Part shown: in pieces, positions 1 through 9,158 of the stretch
Layout: each line of letters begins with the position of its first letter
How positions within the stretch are numbered: the first letter of the stretch is position 1
Source of the DNA: Parolsenella massiliensis
GTDB lineage: Bacteria; Actinomycetota; Coriobacteriia; Coriobacteriales; Atopobiaceae
DNA length: 64,000 nucleotides
Assembly: GCF_900143685.1 (NCBI RefSeq)
Contig: NZ_LT671675.1
Coordinates: 471,111-535,110, forward strand
Reading direction: 5' to 3'
Translations under genes and position numbers: made by a program
Notes under the pieces: model-generated
The model's input: only the letters and a program-made list of their open reading frames with translations
Database searches by the model: none
Told to the model about the DNA's origin: nothing

Positions 1-397
1 GCCCCTGCGCGGGCGACTGATAGTTGAGACGGCGTAGCGTCGTGCGGATTCGCGCCAGCAGCTCGCCCACGGAGAAGGGCTTGGTGAGGTAGTCGTCCGC
101 GCCCGCGTCGAGCGCGCCGATCTTGTCGGCATCTTCGCTCCTCGCTGAGACGACGATGATGGGCATCTGAGACCAGCTGCGAATGGCACGGACGACCTCG
201 ATGCCGTCGATGTCGGGAAGTCCGAGATCGAGAAGGACCACGTCCGGCGCGCTTGAGGCGGACGCCGCGATGGCGCCCCTTCCGGTGGCCTCACTGAGAT
301 GGCGAAATCCCTGCGTGTCGAGAGTCGTCAGGACGAGGTTCCTGATCGTTGGGTCATCCTCGACAACGAGAATCGTGGGGCTCGATTCAGCCGGCAT
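1..397 (-). CDS. kdpE: KdpE-like response regulator (3' end beyond window)
   Basis: The gene reads leftwards and runs off the window, so only the N-terminal receiver domain (about 132 residues) is visible. The start ILVVEDDPTIRNLV carries the acidic pair, VVLLDLGLPDIDG carries the phospho-acceptor Asp, and ADDYLTKPF carries the conserved Lys. Its ATG at 397 lies inside the last codons of the upstream histidine kinase, so the two are translationally coupled and very likely cognate partners. The DNA-binding domain, which in KdpE is OmpR-type, is not visible. No kdpFABC genes are in view, so assignment to potassium control rests only on the partner being KdpD-like. Confidence 0.85.
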   Translation of the reverse strand, partial: MPAESSPTILVVEDDPTIRNLVLTTLDTQGFRHLSEATGRGAIAASASSAPDVVLLDLGLPDIDGIEVVRAIRSWSQMPIIVVSARSEDADKIGALDAGADDYLTKPFSVGELLARIRTTLRRLNYQSPAQG

Positions 398-1988
398 CTT
401 CCGAGGCTCCTTCCGTGAGCTCATAGCGTGGCAGCGCGAACTCGAACGCGCATCCGTGGGGGACAGCATCCCTAACGACGATGCTACCCCCATGCGCCTC
501 CACAATCGACTTGCAAAGAGAGAGACCAAGCCCGACGCTTCGCTTGGAGTCCGCGAGCGTCCGGCCGATCGTATAGAAGGATTCGAAGACATGTGCCTTA
601 TCGGCATCTTTGATGCCGGGGCCATCATCTTCAACCCTGACAATGGCTTCGGTGTCTCGCGCGCTCGTTGAGACGAGGATGGTCGAACCCGCCTGCGTGT
701 GGGTTACGGCGTTGTTTACCAAGTTGACCACGACCTGGACAATCAGCTTGGCATCCACCTTGACGAGAAGGAGGTCCTCGCACGGCTCGATTTCCAGACC
801 ATGCTGGCAGATGTCCGGATTAGCGTGGCGCAACGCCTCCTCGATGATATCGTCGAGGAGCTCTACGGTGGTATTCAGCTGGACGTTCCCGTTTTCGAGG
901 CGAGTTATGGCGAGCAGGTTCTCAACGGTGGCGTTCAACCAGTTCGCGTCGGATCGAATGTCTAGGAGCAGCTCTCCGCGCTTGTCCGCGCTCAACGCAT
1001 CTCCGTCCGAGAGCAGGACGTCGGCGTTTCCCGAGATTGCCGTGAGCGGGGTGCGCAGGTCGTGCGAGATCGAGCGGAGGAGGTTGGCGCGAAGCTGCTC
1101 GTTCTTGGCTAGCACGGCGGCCTGCTCGCGCTGTTCTAGCGCCTGGATGCGATTGAGCGCGAGAGACGCCTCGCCCACAACTGCCTCCGCCTCGTTTTGC
1201 TCGGCGGGGAGTGGCGTCTTATTGCCAAGGCAGGTACCCATCACGCCGATAACCTTGTCGTCCGAGATGACCGGCAGATAATAGCCGCTTGCGGAGGGGA
1301 AGCAGCCGGTCCCGGCACCGACCGCACCTCTGTTCTCCATAGCCCTACGAGCCATGGGAGTCTCGACGATTGGCTCTGTCTGCGTTGTCGAGACAGCGGA
1401 GAAGCGTCTTTGGGGAGCAAAGCCCGAGATGCCCTCGGCATACCAGATGACTTCGGCTTCGAGCAGCTTGGACAGCTGGGCGCCAATCGCATCAATGATC
1501 TGCTCGCGCGTTGAGCACCTGCGTAGCGCTTCGTCCGCTTCGAGGATGACCTGCGTCCTTCGATATGCGAGCTGTGAGGCATGGACTTCGCGCCTGAGCG
1601 TCACGGCAACGGTACTGGCAATGAATGCGACCACGAACATGACCGCGAACGTCGCAGGATAGGTCCTGCCCCAGGCAGTGAGCGAGAAGCGCGGGCGGGT
1701 GAAGAAGAAGTTATAGAACAGGACTGCCAGTGCGGAGGCCACGAGGCAGTGGAGGCGTCCCACGGCGAGGAGCGAGACGCAGAGAACGGCCAAGACATAC
1801 GTGATGACTATGCATGCTTCCATGTCGAGGTCGTAGAAGATGACGCCAAGAACCGTGGCAAGCAGCATCGTCAGGAAGACGATAAGCGCGTCGGCCGCGA
1901 AGCGCTTGGGCGTGGGCTTATCGGACCACGCGAAAACCCTCTGCTCGAACCACGAGACTATGCTCCAATTTGAGCACGGGCATGCCAT
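387..1988 (-). CDS. kdpD: KdpD-like sensor histidine kinase lacking the N-terminal KdpD/Usp domains
   Basis: A membrane sensor kinase of about 533 residues. After a short N-terminus there are four predicted membrane segments of the DUF4118/KdpD type (roughly residues 30-135), then a GAF-like region, then a HisKA domain with SISHDLRTPLTAISGN (His near residue 308) and an HATPase_c domain with VVNLVNNAVTHT, VEDDGPGI and GLGLSLCKSIVEAHGG. Full-length KdpD of the E. coli type is about 900 residues and begins with a cytoplasmic KdpD plus Usp sensor module, which is absent here. I chose the ATG at 1988 because GGGGA sits just upstream; a GTG at 2018 would add 10 residues. It overlaps the downstream response regulator by 11 bases. 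Confidence 0.85.
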   Translation of the reverse strand: MACPCSNWSIVSWFEQRVFAWSDKPTPKRFAADALIVFLTMLLATVLGVIFYDLDMEACIVITYVLAVLCVSLLAVGRLHCLVASALAVLFYNFFFTRPRFSLTAWGRTYPATFAVMFVVAFIASTVAVTLRREVHASQLAYRRTQVILEADEALRRCSTREQIIDAIGAQLSKLLEAEVIWYAEGISGFAPQRRFSAVSTTQTEPIVETPMARRAMENRGAVGAGTGCFPSASGYYLPVISDDKVIGVMGTCLGNKTPLPAEQNEAEAVVGEASLALNRIQALEQREQAAVLAKNEQLRANLLRSISHDLRTPLTAISGNADVLLSDGDALSADKRGELLLDIRSDANWLNATVENLLAITRLENGNVQLNTTVELLDDIIEEALRHANPDICQHGLEIEPCEDLLLVKVDAKLIVQVVVNLVNNAVTHTQAGSTILVSTSARDTEAIVRVEDDGPGIKDADKAHVFESFYTIGRTLADSKRSVGLGLSLCKSIVEAHGGSIVVRDAVPHGCAFEFALPRYELTEGASEDAG

Positions 1989-2062
1989 GCCGTCCCCATT
2001 CGTTTTTCGCCCTATCACGAGCTTGCCCTTTCTGCTTTCCTTCGAAATAAGTCGTAATCTTT

Positions 2063-2849
2063 TTAAAATAGGCAGGCGTCAATCAGGTCCTTGGCTCTGA
2101 GCGTCTCAAGCCATTTGTCCGGTATTCCCTCAATACCATAGACGATGCCGGCAAGCGCCCCGGCCACCGCGCCGGTCGTGTCGGTGTCGTCTCCCAGGTT
2201 GACTGCCGTGAGCACGCACTCCGCAAAGCTCCCGGTGTTGGCGAGGCACCACAGGGCTGCCTCATGGGTGTCTCTGACGAAACCGCCGGAGCGGATGTCG
2301 CTGCGGTCTTTGTTGACATTGACGCCGTGGGCAGCGGCGACATCGCGTGGGGTGGCGCCCGCTATGAGCTCGCGTGCCGCATGGACCATGCCTACGCAGG
2401 CTTCGGTTGAGACCCTGTGTGCGTGGGTAATTGCGGAGACGGCGCGAATCTCGTCGTCAACGGCGCTTGTGAAGGCAAGTGGGACCGTTCTCATGAGCGA
2501 TCCGTTGCCGTTGTCACGCTCGCCCGAGAGGCCTGTGCCACGCTTGAGCGCAAGAATCGTGGTGTTGCCAATATCGAACAGCCTGTCACAGGTATAGGCG
2601 TCGTCGCGGTACCAGGAAACGAAGCGTCTCCGAATGTCGTCCGTGTCAATACGTCCGAGCTCACGATAGCTGTCGCATATGGCGAGCGTCATCGAGGTGT
2701 CATCGCTCCAGGTGCCCGTCGGTTGGCGGTGGGTGCCGTTGCCAATCATGTCTGAACATTCATAGCTGTCGCGAGGACGGAATCCGAAAGGCACCCCAAG
2801 GCGTCACCGATGGCCTGGCCATATCGCAGTCTCTAAGCGTCGCAGTCAT
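2063..2849 (-). pseudogene. ADP-ribosylglycohydrolase family protein, frameshifted near its 5' end
   Basis: The intact part (GTG at 2794 to 2063, 243 codons) is a DraG/ADP-ribosylglycohydrolase-type enzyme that would remove ADP-ribose from proteins or small molecules. It has the metal-binding DDTSMT and GDDTDTTGAVAGAL motifs and GNGSLMR. The family's first motif is missing from that frame, but it is present just upstream in another frame as YGQAIGDALG (about 2795-2825), preceded in a third frame by an ATG at 2849 (MTATLRDC) with AAAGGCGGG upstream. Two single-base losses, one near 2825 and one in the G-run near 2796, would restore one continuous reading frame from 2849. Either the gene is decaying or the sequence has two indel errors. 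Confidence 0.7.
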
Positions 2850-3131
2850 GGTATCCCGCCTTTCTTCGAGGCCATTTGGAGACGGACGCCTCAAACTCCT
2901 CTCATAGGACCTGTCTTGATGGTAGGCCAAATCGCGCGACTGATGGCATGGGGGCTCCCAGTCGCTGCTCGTTCAGACGAGAAGACGCTCAGATACCCTC
3001 CCCCTATTGACTGCGAACAGTCCTTACGCTCTCGGGCCGCGCGATGGCGCCCTCGCGATACAATGTCACGCGGCTCATTCGCCTGCGGCCGGCCCATTTG
3101 CCGACGCACGTCCTAAGAAGAGGTTCCACAT

Positions 3132-4742
3132 ATGGCAGACAAGCCCTCGTACTTCGTCACCACTCCCATTTACTACGTCAACGCCGACCCGCACCTGGGC
3201 ACCGCGTACTCCACCATCCTCGCCGACGTCCAGGCGCGCTACCGTCGCGCCGCCGGCTACAACGTCAAGTTCCTCACCGGCATGGACGAGCATGGCGAGA
3301 AGGTCGCCGAGGCCGCGGCCAAGCACGGTATGACGCCGCAGGAGTGGACCGACTCCCAGGCCCCGCACTTCAAGGACCTCTGGAAGACGCTCGAGATTTC
3401 CAACGACGACTTCATCCGCACCACCGAGCCGCGCCAGTACAAGGCCGTGCAGTACCTCTGGGAGCGCATGAAGGAGTCTGGCTACCTCTATAAGGGCAGC
3501 TACGACGGCTGGTACTGCGTGCCCGACGAGACCTACTTCACCGAGACCCAGGTCGAGAAGGGCGACGAGGAGAACGGCACGCCCGGTGCCCACCTGTGCC
3601 CCGACTGCCACCGCCCGCTCGAGCGCGTCAAGGAGGAGAGCTACTTCTTCAAGCTCTCCGCGTTCCAGGACAAGCTCCTCAAGCTCTATGATGAGCACCC
3701 CGACTTCGTGCAGCCCGACTTTCGCATGAACGAGGTCCGCTCCTTCGTCGAGGGCGGCCTCAACGACCTGTCCGTCTCGCGCACGAGCTTTGACTGGGGC
3801 ATCCCCGTGCCCTTCGACGAGGGCCACGTCACCTACGTGTGGTTCGACGCCCTGCTCAACTACATGACGGCCGTGGGCTACAGCGTCGACACGCCCGAGG
3901 CCGCCGCTGAGCTCGCCTACCGCTGGCCCGCCAACCTCCACATCGTGGGCAAGGACATCATTCGCTTCCACTGCGTCATCTGGCCGGCCATGCTCATGGC
4001 CATCGGCGAGGCCCTGCCCGAGCACGTCTTTGCCCACGGCTTCCTCACTGTGCGCAACGCCGAGACGGGCGCCGCGGAGAAGATGTCCAAGAGCCGCGGC
4101 AACGCCATCGCGCCGGCCGACGTCATTGACCTTCTCGGCGTCGAGGGCTACCGCTACTACTTCATGACCGACGTGACGCCCGGCACCGACGGCGCCATCA
4201 GCTTCGAGCGCATGGAGCAGGTCTACAACGCCGACCTCGCCAACAGCTGGGGCAACCTCATCAGCCGCTCGGTGAACATGAGCATGAAGTACTTCGACGG
4301 CGGCTCGCCCGTCCGCCCGGCCGATGCCCACGCCTTCGCGAACCCGCTGGCAGACGTGGCAGACGGCATCTTCGAGCGCTACAGCAAGCGCATGGAGGTG
4401 CTCGACTACGCCGGCGCCAAGGACGAGGCCATGGCGCTCATCCACGCCGCGAACCACTACATCGAGGACTCCGAGCCCTGGGGCCTTGCCAAGGACCCGG
4501 CCAAGGCTGACGAGCTCGCGTTCGTGATCTACAACTTGCTCGAGGCCATCCGCATCTCCGCGCACCTGCTCGCCCCGTTCATGCCCGAGACGAGCGCCGA
4601 GGCCCTGCGCCGCATCGCCTGCGACGCCGAGAACGGCACCGACGACCTCGCCGCCATGTGCGAGTGGGGCCGCTTTGCGGGCAACAAGCCCGTCGAGAAG
4701 GGCGACCCGCTCTTCCCGCGCCTCGAGGCCAAGAAGAACTAG
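3132..4742 (+). CDS. metG: Methionyl-tRNA synthetase
   Basis: Charges tRNA-Met with methionine in the cytoplasm. The class I signature HIGH is present as HLGT (residues 21-24) and KMSKS as EKMSKSRGN (near residue 317). A zinc-knuckle remnant CPDCHRPLE lies near residue 155, and the WFDALLNYMTAVGY region binds substrate. At 536 residues it is the short form without the C-terminal tRNA-binding domain. The ATG follows AAGAGG at a proper distance. A palindrome pair follows its stop codon before rsmA. Confidence 0.96.
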   Translation: MADKPSYFVTTPIYYVNADPHLGTAYSTILADVQARYRRAAGYNVKFLTGMDEHGEKVAEAAAKHGMTPQEWTDSQAPHFKDLWKTLEISNDDFIRTTEPRQYKAVQYLWERMKESGYLYKGSYDGWYCVPDETYFTETQVEKGDEENGTPGAHLCPDCHRPLERVKEESYFFKLSAFQDKLLKLYDEHPDFVQPDFRMNEVRSFVEGGLNDLSVSRTSFDWGIPVPFDEGHVTYVWFDALLNYMTAVGYSVDTPEAAAELAYRWPANLHIVGKDIIRFHCVIWPAMLMAIGEALPEHVFAHGFLTVRNAETGAAEKMSKSRGNAIAPADVIDLLGVEGYRYYFMTDVTPGTDGAISFERMEQVYNADLANSWGNLISRSVNMSMKYFDGGSPVRPADAHAFANPLADVADGIFERYSKRMEVLDYAGAKDEAMALIHAANHYIEDSEPWGLAKDPAKADELAFVIYNLLEAIRISAHLLAPFMPETSAEALRRIACDAENGTDDLAAMCEWGRFAGNKPVEKGDPLFPRLEAKKN

Positions 4743-4750
4743 CCTGCCGT

Positions 4751-4822
4751 CCCAAAGGGGACGTAGCCCTTTGGGCATTCCCACGCATCCCACGTCCCAA
4801 AGGGGTCTGGCCCCTTTGGGAC
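4751..4822. repeat. Two CCCAAAGGGG palindromes between metG and rsmA
   Basis: Two members of a dispersed palindrome family. The second (4794-4822) is perfect: GTCCCAAAGGGG, loop TCTGG, then its inverse complement. The first (4751-4776) is shorter and imperfect. There is no T-tract. Other members lie at 18845-18889, 44212-44238 and 47068-47102. Confidence 0.85.
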
Positions 4823-4854
4823 GCCTTCGTATCGCGCGCATCGAAAGGATTCCC

Positions 4855-5820
4855 ATGCCCGCGTCGCCCCTTGCAAACCCAACCGCCACGCGCGAGATGC
4901 TCGAGCGCTTTGGCCTGGCCACGAAGCACCGCCTGGGCCAGAACTTCCTCGTCGACGACCACGTGATCGCCCACATTCTTGAGCTGGCACGCCTTAGCCA
5001 GGACAGTCACGTGGTCGAGGTGGGTCCCGGCATCGGCACGCTCACGCTTGGCATGCTGCCGCACGCCGGCTCCGTGGTCTCCATCGAAGCGGACAACACG
5101 CTTGAGCCCGTGCTCGCCGACCTCGCCCACGAGTTCGGCACCTTCTCCTACGTGATGGGTGACGCCCTCAAGGTGAGCTGGGACGACGTCTGCACGGTGG
5201 CCACGTGCGGCGACGCCGAGACCCGCGACGCCGAGACCCGCGTCGAGCCCAACATCCTCGTGGCGAACCTGCCCTACAACGTGGCCGCCACGATCATCCT
5301 CAAGTACCTGGCCGAGCACCCAGCGCTCGACGCGGCCGTGGCCATGGTCCAGGCCGAGGTGGCCGACCGCATCTGCGCCACCCCCGGCTCCAAGGCCTAC
5401 GGCGCCTACACGGCCAAGCTCAACCTCTACGGTCGCGTGACGGGCCGCTTCGAGGTGCCGCCCACGTGCTTCATGCCGGCGCCCCACGTGAACTCGGCCG
5501 TCGTGCGCATCGACCGCGTTTGCGTGGCCAACCCCGAGACGACCGAGGCGCTCTCGCCCGAGCAGCTCGCGGCCACAGCCGCTGTGACCGACGCCGCCTT
5601 CGCGCAGCGCCGCAAGACCATCCGCAACTCCATGGCGGCCCGCGGATTTGAGAAGGCTGCGCTCGACGAGGCCTTCTCGGCCACGGGCATCTCGCCCACG
5701 GCACGTGCCGAGACGCTCGCCTGCGAGGACTTCGTGCGCCTTGCCCTGGCACTTGCCGGCGCGGGCGCCATCCCGGCCGACCTGCCCGTGCGCTTCAGCG
5801 CGGGAGGCGCGTCTCGATGA
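4855..5820 (+). CDS. rsmA: 16S rRNA dimethyladenosine transferase
   Basis: KsgA/RsmA methylates the two adjacent adenosines near the 3' end of 16S rRNA using SAM. The protein (321 residues) begins with the family's LGQNFLVDD stretch, has the SAM-binding motif VEVGPGIGTLT near residue 55 and the catalytic NLPYN motif near residue 138. The reading frame is open upstream, but the ATG at 4855 is preceded by GAAAGGA and gives the usual length, so I start there. Its TGA overlaps the ATG of the TatD gene (ATGA), indicating coupled translation. Confidence 0.94.
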   Translation: MPASPLANPTATREMLERFGLATKHRLGQNFLVDDHVIAHILELARLSQDSHVVEVGPGIGTLTLGMLPHAGSVVSIEADNTLEPVLADLAHEFGTFSYVMGDALKVSWDDVCTVATCGDAETRDAETRVEPNILVANLPYNVAATIILKYLAEHPALDAAVAMVQAEVADRICATPGSKAYGAYTAKLNLYGRVTGRFEVPPTCFMPAPHVNSAVVRIDRVCVANPETTEALSPEQLAATAAVTDAAFAQRRKTIRNSMAARGFEKAALDEAFSATGISPTARAETLACEDFVRLALALAGAGAIPADLPVRFSAGGASR

Positions 5821-6866
5821 GCCATGCCGCGCAGTTGATCGCGGACGCCCTCACGCTCGAGGACGGCGAGCTGTTCCACACCAAGAAGGGCAAGGCGCGC
5901 CCCATGCCCCGCCCCCTGGCGCCGCTTGCCGACACGCACGGCCACCTCACGGTGCTGCGCAGCCACGACCCGGCGCTTGCCGTGGCCCGTGCGGCGCTCG
6001 CGGGCGTGCGCCTGCTCGTGGTGCCCATCGACCCGGTGGGCGACTGCGGTCTGGACCCTGCGGACGACATGCCGGCCCGAACGCCGTCAGAGCTCATCGC
6101 GTTTCTCGACGAGGCGCGCGAGCTTGCGGCGGGGCTCCTCGGCGAGTTTGTCGAGGCGGGCCTCGTGCCACCGGCGTTTACGGGATGGGACCTCTTGCCT
6201 GGCACCACGCAAGAGATGCCGCTTGACCTGCGCTTTGTTGCAGGCGTGCACCCATATGGTGCGCCTGCGTTCGACACGGCGTGTGAGGAGCGCATGCGCG
6301 AGCTTCTCGCGGCCGCGCGCTGCGTGGGCGTGGGCGAGATAGGCCTCGACTACGGCCCGTACAACGAGGTTGATCCGGCGACCCAGCTCGACGTGTTCCG
6401 CCGCCAGCTCTCCATGGCGCGCGACCTGGGGCTTCCCGTGGAGCTCCACATCCGCGACGCGGCTGATGACCCGCATGCCACGGCCCATGCCCAGGCCGCG
6501 GCGATTCTCGCCGAGGTGGGCGTGCCCGAGGCGGGCTGCGACGTGCACTGCTTCACGTCTGGCCCCGAGGTCCTCGCATCGTTCGTGGAGCTTGGCTGCA
6601 CCGTGGCCTTTGGCGGCGCAGCAACGTTCAACAAAAGCGACGACATCCGTGAGGCGGCCGCCGCCTGCCCGCTCGACCTCATCGTGACCGAGACGGACAG
6701 CCCCTACATGGCCCCCGTGCCCGTGCGTGGCGAGGAGTGCGAGCCGGCGATGGTCGCCTTCACGGCCCGCTGCCTGGCAGACGTCCGCGCCGATGCCGGC
6801 GTCTCGATGCCCGAGGAGACCTACGCCGCCCTGTGGCGCAACGCCCGCCGCCTCTTCTCGCTCTAG
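5817..6866 (+). CDS. tatD: TatD family metal-dependent hydrolase
   Basis: A TIM-barrel amidohydrolase-type enzyme of 349 residues; the family acts as a deoxyribonuclease or other phosphoesterase. Metal-ligand motifs are visible: DTHGHL near residue 39, GEIGLDYG, ELHIRDA, DVHCFTSG and TDSPYMAP near residue 291. About 35 extra residues precede the barrel compared with typical TatD (about 260), and the internal spacing is also longer. It shares the ATGA overlap with rsmA; tatD next to rsmA and metG is a common bacterial arrangement. Confidence 0.88.
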   Translation: MSHAAQLIADALTLEDGELFHTKKGKARPMPRPLAPLADTHGHLTVLRSHDPALAVARAALAGVRLLVVPIDPVGDCGLDPADDMPARTPSELIAFLDEARELAAGLLGEFVEAGLVPPAFTGWDLLPGTTQEMPLDLRFVAGVHPYGAPAFDTACEERMRELLAAARCVGVGEIGLDYGPYNEVDPATQLDVFRRQLSMARDLGLPVELHIRDAADDPHATAHAQAAAILAEVGVPEAGCDVHCFTSGPEVLASFVELGCTVAFGGAATFNKSDDIREAAAACPLDLIVTETDSPYMAPVPVRGEECEPAMVAFTARCLADVRADAGVSMPEETYAALWRNARRLFSL

Positions 6867-6898
6867 GTGACAGTTGGGGACGGGGTCGAGCTGTCACC
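6866..6898 (+). repeat. GTGACA-type hairpin repeat at the tatD stop codon
   Basis: GGTGACAG and CTGTCACC form an 8-bp stem around the conserved loop TTGGGGACGGGGTC. The element starts on the last base of the tatD stop codon. Related copies are at 43524-43552, 55126-55158 and 63503-63534. It could act as a 3'-end stabiliser. Confidence 0.8.
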
Positions 6899-7024
6899 GC
6901 CGCCCGTGACGGTGGTGCCGGGGCCAACTATCTCCGCCGTCCGCGGAAGGTGCGTCGCCCGCCAGCCCGGTGGCTGCTACGATTAATCGGTTGACCAACA
7001 CGCATCCATACGATGGGAGCACCC

Positions 7025-8110
7025 ATGAGCAACAGCCTTCGCGTCGCCGTCCTGTTTGGCGGCACCTCAAGCGAGCACGATATCTCGCTGCGCTCCGCCA
7101 CCAACGTCCTCTCCGAGCTCGACGGCCGCGACTACGACCTCGCGCTCATCGGCATCACCCGCGAGGGCACGTGGCTCAACTACACCGGTGACGTCGCCGA
7201 CGTCTGCGAGGGCGACGCCTGGGCGTCCCACGACGTGTGCCCCGTCGTCGTCGTTCCCGGCGACGGCCTGTTCCGCCACGAGGAGGACGGCACTCTCACC
7301 CGCATCGTCATCGACGTGGCCCTGCCGGTGCTGCACGGCCAGGGCGGCGAGGATGGCATCACGCAGGCGCTTCTCGAGAGCGCGGACGTGCCCTACGTGG
7401 GCTGCGGCGTGCTCTCCAGCGCCGTGTGCATGGACAAGGACGCCTCGCACCGCCTGGCCGCGGCCTCTGGCATCCGCGTGCCCAAGTGCGAGGTGCTCTA
7501 CCGCGGCGCGCCTAAGGCGGACGTCGAGGCGGCCGTCGAGGCGTGCGGCGGGTACCCCGTGTTCGTGAAGCCCACCCGCGGCGGCTCGTCCTACGGCGTC
7601 TCCAAGGTCGCCGACGCCTCCGAGATGGCCCATGCCCTCGAGGTCGCCTTCGCGCTCGACCCCAAGGTCTCGGTCGAGGAGGCCATCGTGGGCACCGAGG
7701 TGGGCTGCGCCATCATCGGCGACGCCTCCGGCGAGCTCGAGATGGGCGTTGTGGACGAGACGGTCGTGACGGACGGCGGGTTCTTCCACATCCACCAGGA
7801 CCAGACGGCCGGTGCCTCCGCGAGCTCCAAGAACTCGTCGCTGCGCTGCCCTGCCCAGATCTCCGACGAGCAGATGGCCCTCGTGAGAAGGACTGGGTTT
7901 GCCGTCTACCGTGCCCTGTGCTGCTCGGGCTTTGCGCGCGTCGACCTGTTCGTGACGCCTGAGGGCGAGGTCGTGCTCAACGAGGTCAACACGATCCCTG
8001 GCCTCACACGCTACTCGCGTTTCCCCGAGATGATGAAGGCGTCAGGTCGCGACCTCGCCGGCGTGCTCGACCAGCTCATCTCCGCGGCCGCCGCCGGGCA
8101 GGACCGCTAG
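7025..8110 (+). CDS. ddl: D-alanine--D-X ligase of the Van/Ddl ATP-grasp family, VanA-like specificity loop
   Basis: ATP-grasp ligase (361 residues) joining D-Ala to a second D-residue for peptidoglycan precursors. Visible are FGGTSSEHDISL, VLHGQGGEDG, CMDKDASHRLA, VFVKPTRGGSS, TEVGCAIIG and LNEVNTIPGLTRYSRFP. The omega-loop reads FFHIHQDQ (residues 253-260). Ordinary D-Ala-D-Ala ligases have a Tyr-Lys-Tyr type motif there, while VanA-type D-Ala-D-Lac ligases have an IHQE motif, and His257 aligns with VanA His244. EVGCA is also typical of Van ligases. No vanH, vanX, vanS or vanR is nearby, so it may simply be the housekeeping ligase. ATG 7025 follows GGGAG; an ATG at 7013 overlaps that ribosome-binding site. 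The choice of second substrate is inferred. Confidence 0.85.
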   Translation: MSNSLRVAVLFGGTSSEHDISLRSATNVLSELDGRDYDLALIGITREGTWLNYTGDVADVCEGDAWASHDVCPVVVVPGDGLFRHEEDGTLTRIVIDVALPVLHGQGGEDGITQALLESADVPYVGCGVLSSAVCMDKDASHRLAAASGIRVPKCEVLYRGAPKADVEAAVEACGGYPVFVKPTRGGSSYGVSKVADASEMAHALEVAFALDPKVSVEEAIVGTEVGCAIIGDASGELEMGVVDETVVTDGGFFHIHQDQTAGASASSKNSSLRCPAQISDEQMALVRRTGFAVYRALCCSGFARVDLFVTPEGEVVLNEVNTIPGLTRYSRFPEMMKASGRDLAGVLDQLISAAAAGQDR

Positions 8111-8227
8111 GCGAGCTTCTCGGCACATTCGGGGTGACAAGGCTCCCGGGGCCTGCCTCGCACGGCTACAATCACGGCAATTAATCGACCATCCCCTTCG
8201 CGCCCGCGTGGTGTGGAGGGGATCTCT

Positions 8228-9043
8228 GTGTCGACGAATCTGTTTGGCGAGGCGTCTGGCGGCTGGCTGGGCGGCGTGGGTCTTCCTCAGGGCCCACGCA
8301 CCGGTGCGCGCTCGCTCGTCTCGCGTGTGGCGTCCGCCGCGGCCGAGCTTGCCTGGCCCACGCGCTGCGTCCTGTGCGACGCGCCCGGCGAGCTCCTATG
8401 CGAGAGGTGCCGGGAGGACCTGCCGTGGCTTGCCCAGCGATGGGCCTGCCCCAACTGCGGGGCCCCGTTCGGGTGGGTCTCGTGCACCGAGTGCGATGCC
8501 TCGCGAGGCGAGCTGTGGGAGTCGCGCGCCTGCGTGTGCGCCCTGCCGCTCGCGGATGCCGGGCGCGCGCTGGCCCTCTCGTACAAGGACGCGGGGGAGC
8601 GCAGGCTCGCGCCCGTCATCGCGGCCGTCATGGCGTGCGCCCTGGACGAGGCCTCCGCGTGGCCGGCGGCCGATGGTGCGGCCCGCTTCGACGCCTCCGA
8701 GCTCGACGCCGTGTGCTTCGTTCCCGCGACGCGAGCCGCCTACGCGCGGCGCGGCTTCGACCACATGGAGGACGTCTCGCGCTCGCTTGCCGGCATGCTG
8801 GGCCTGCCGCTTGCCGACGTCCTTGCCCGGCCCGAGGCGCAAGACCAGCGAAGGCTCGGCCGCGAGGAGCGCTTCGCCAACGCGGCCTGCTCGACGATCG
8901 TCGTGGGAGACATCACGGACTGCTCGCTTCTGCTCGTGGACGACGTCGTGACCACGGGTGCGTCGATGCGCGCCTGCGCCCGCGACCTTCTCGCCCACGG
9001 CGCCGGCAGCGTCACCGCCTGCGCCCTTGCCCGCACGTGGTAG
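8228..9043 (+). CDS. comF: ComF family phosphoribosyltransferase-like protein
   Basis: A ComF/GntX-type protein (271 residues). Two N-terminal zinc-finger pairs are visible, CVLCDAPGELLCERC and CPNCGAPFG...CTEC, followed by a phosphoribosyltransferase fold with the PRPP-binding motif LLLVDDVVTTGASM near the C-terminus. In naturally competent bacteria ComF is needed for DNA uptake; elsewhere its role is unclear, and no other competence gene is in the window. GTG at 8228 is chosen because GGAGGGG lies 6 bases upstream; the frame is open a little further. Confidence 0.85.
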   Translation: MSTNLFGEASGGWLGGVGLPQGPRTGARSLVSRVASAAAELAWPTRCVLCDAPGELLCERCREDLPWLAQRWACPNCGAPFGWVSCTECDASRGELWESRACVCALPLADAGRALALSYKDAGERRLAPVIAAVMACALDEASAWPAADGAARFDASELDAVCFVPATRAAYARRGFDHMEDVSRSLAGMLGLPLADVLARPEAQDQRRLGREERFANAACSTIVVGDITDCSLLLVDDVVTTGASMRACARDLLAHGAGSVTACALARTW

Positions 9044-9158
9044 GGCAGGGCTGCCCTTCGCCGGGGCGTTCTTCTCAACCGCTCCACTCCGGGCCGCGAC
9101 ACGACATCCGTCCTGCTCCCATTCGCGCTGCTACATAAGGTCAACATCAAAGAGCTGC

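Noticed and set aside
3075-4976. Long minus-strand open frame opposite metG
   Set aside because: Shadow of metG in high-GC sequence. Its composition (Gly, Val, Ala, His, Arg rich) and lack of any domain show it is not a gene; the same holds for the very long minus-strand frames opposite recJ and dnaE.
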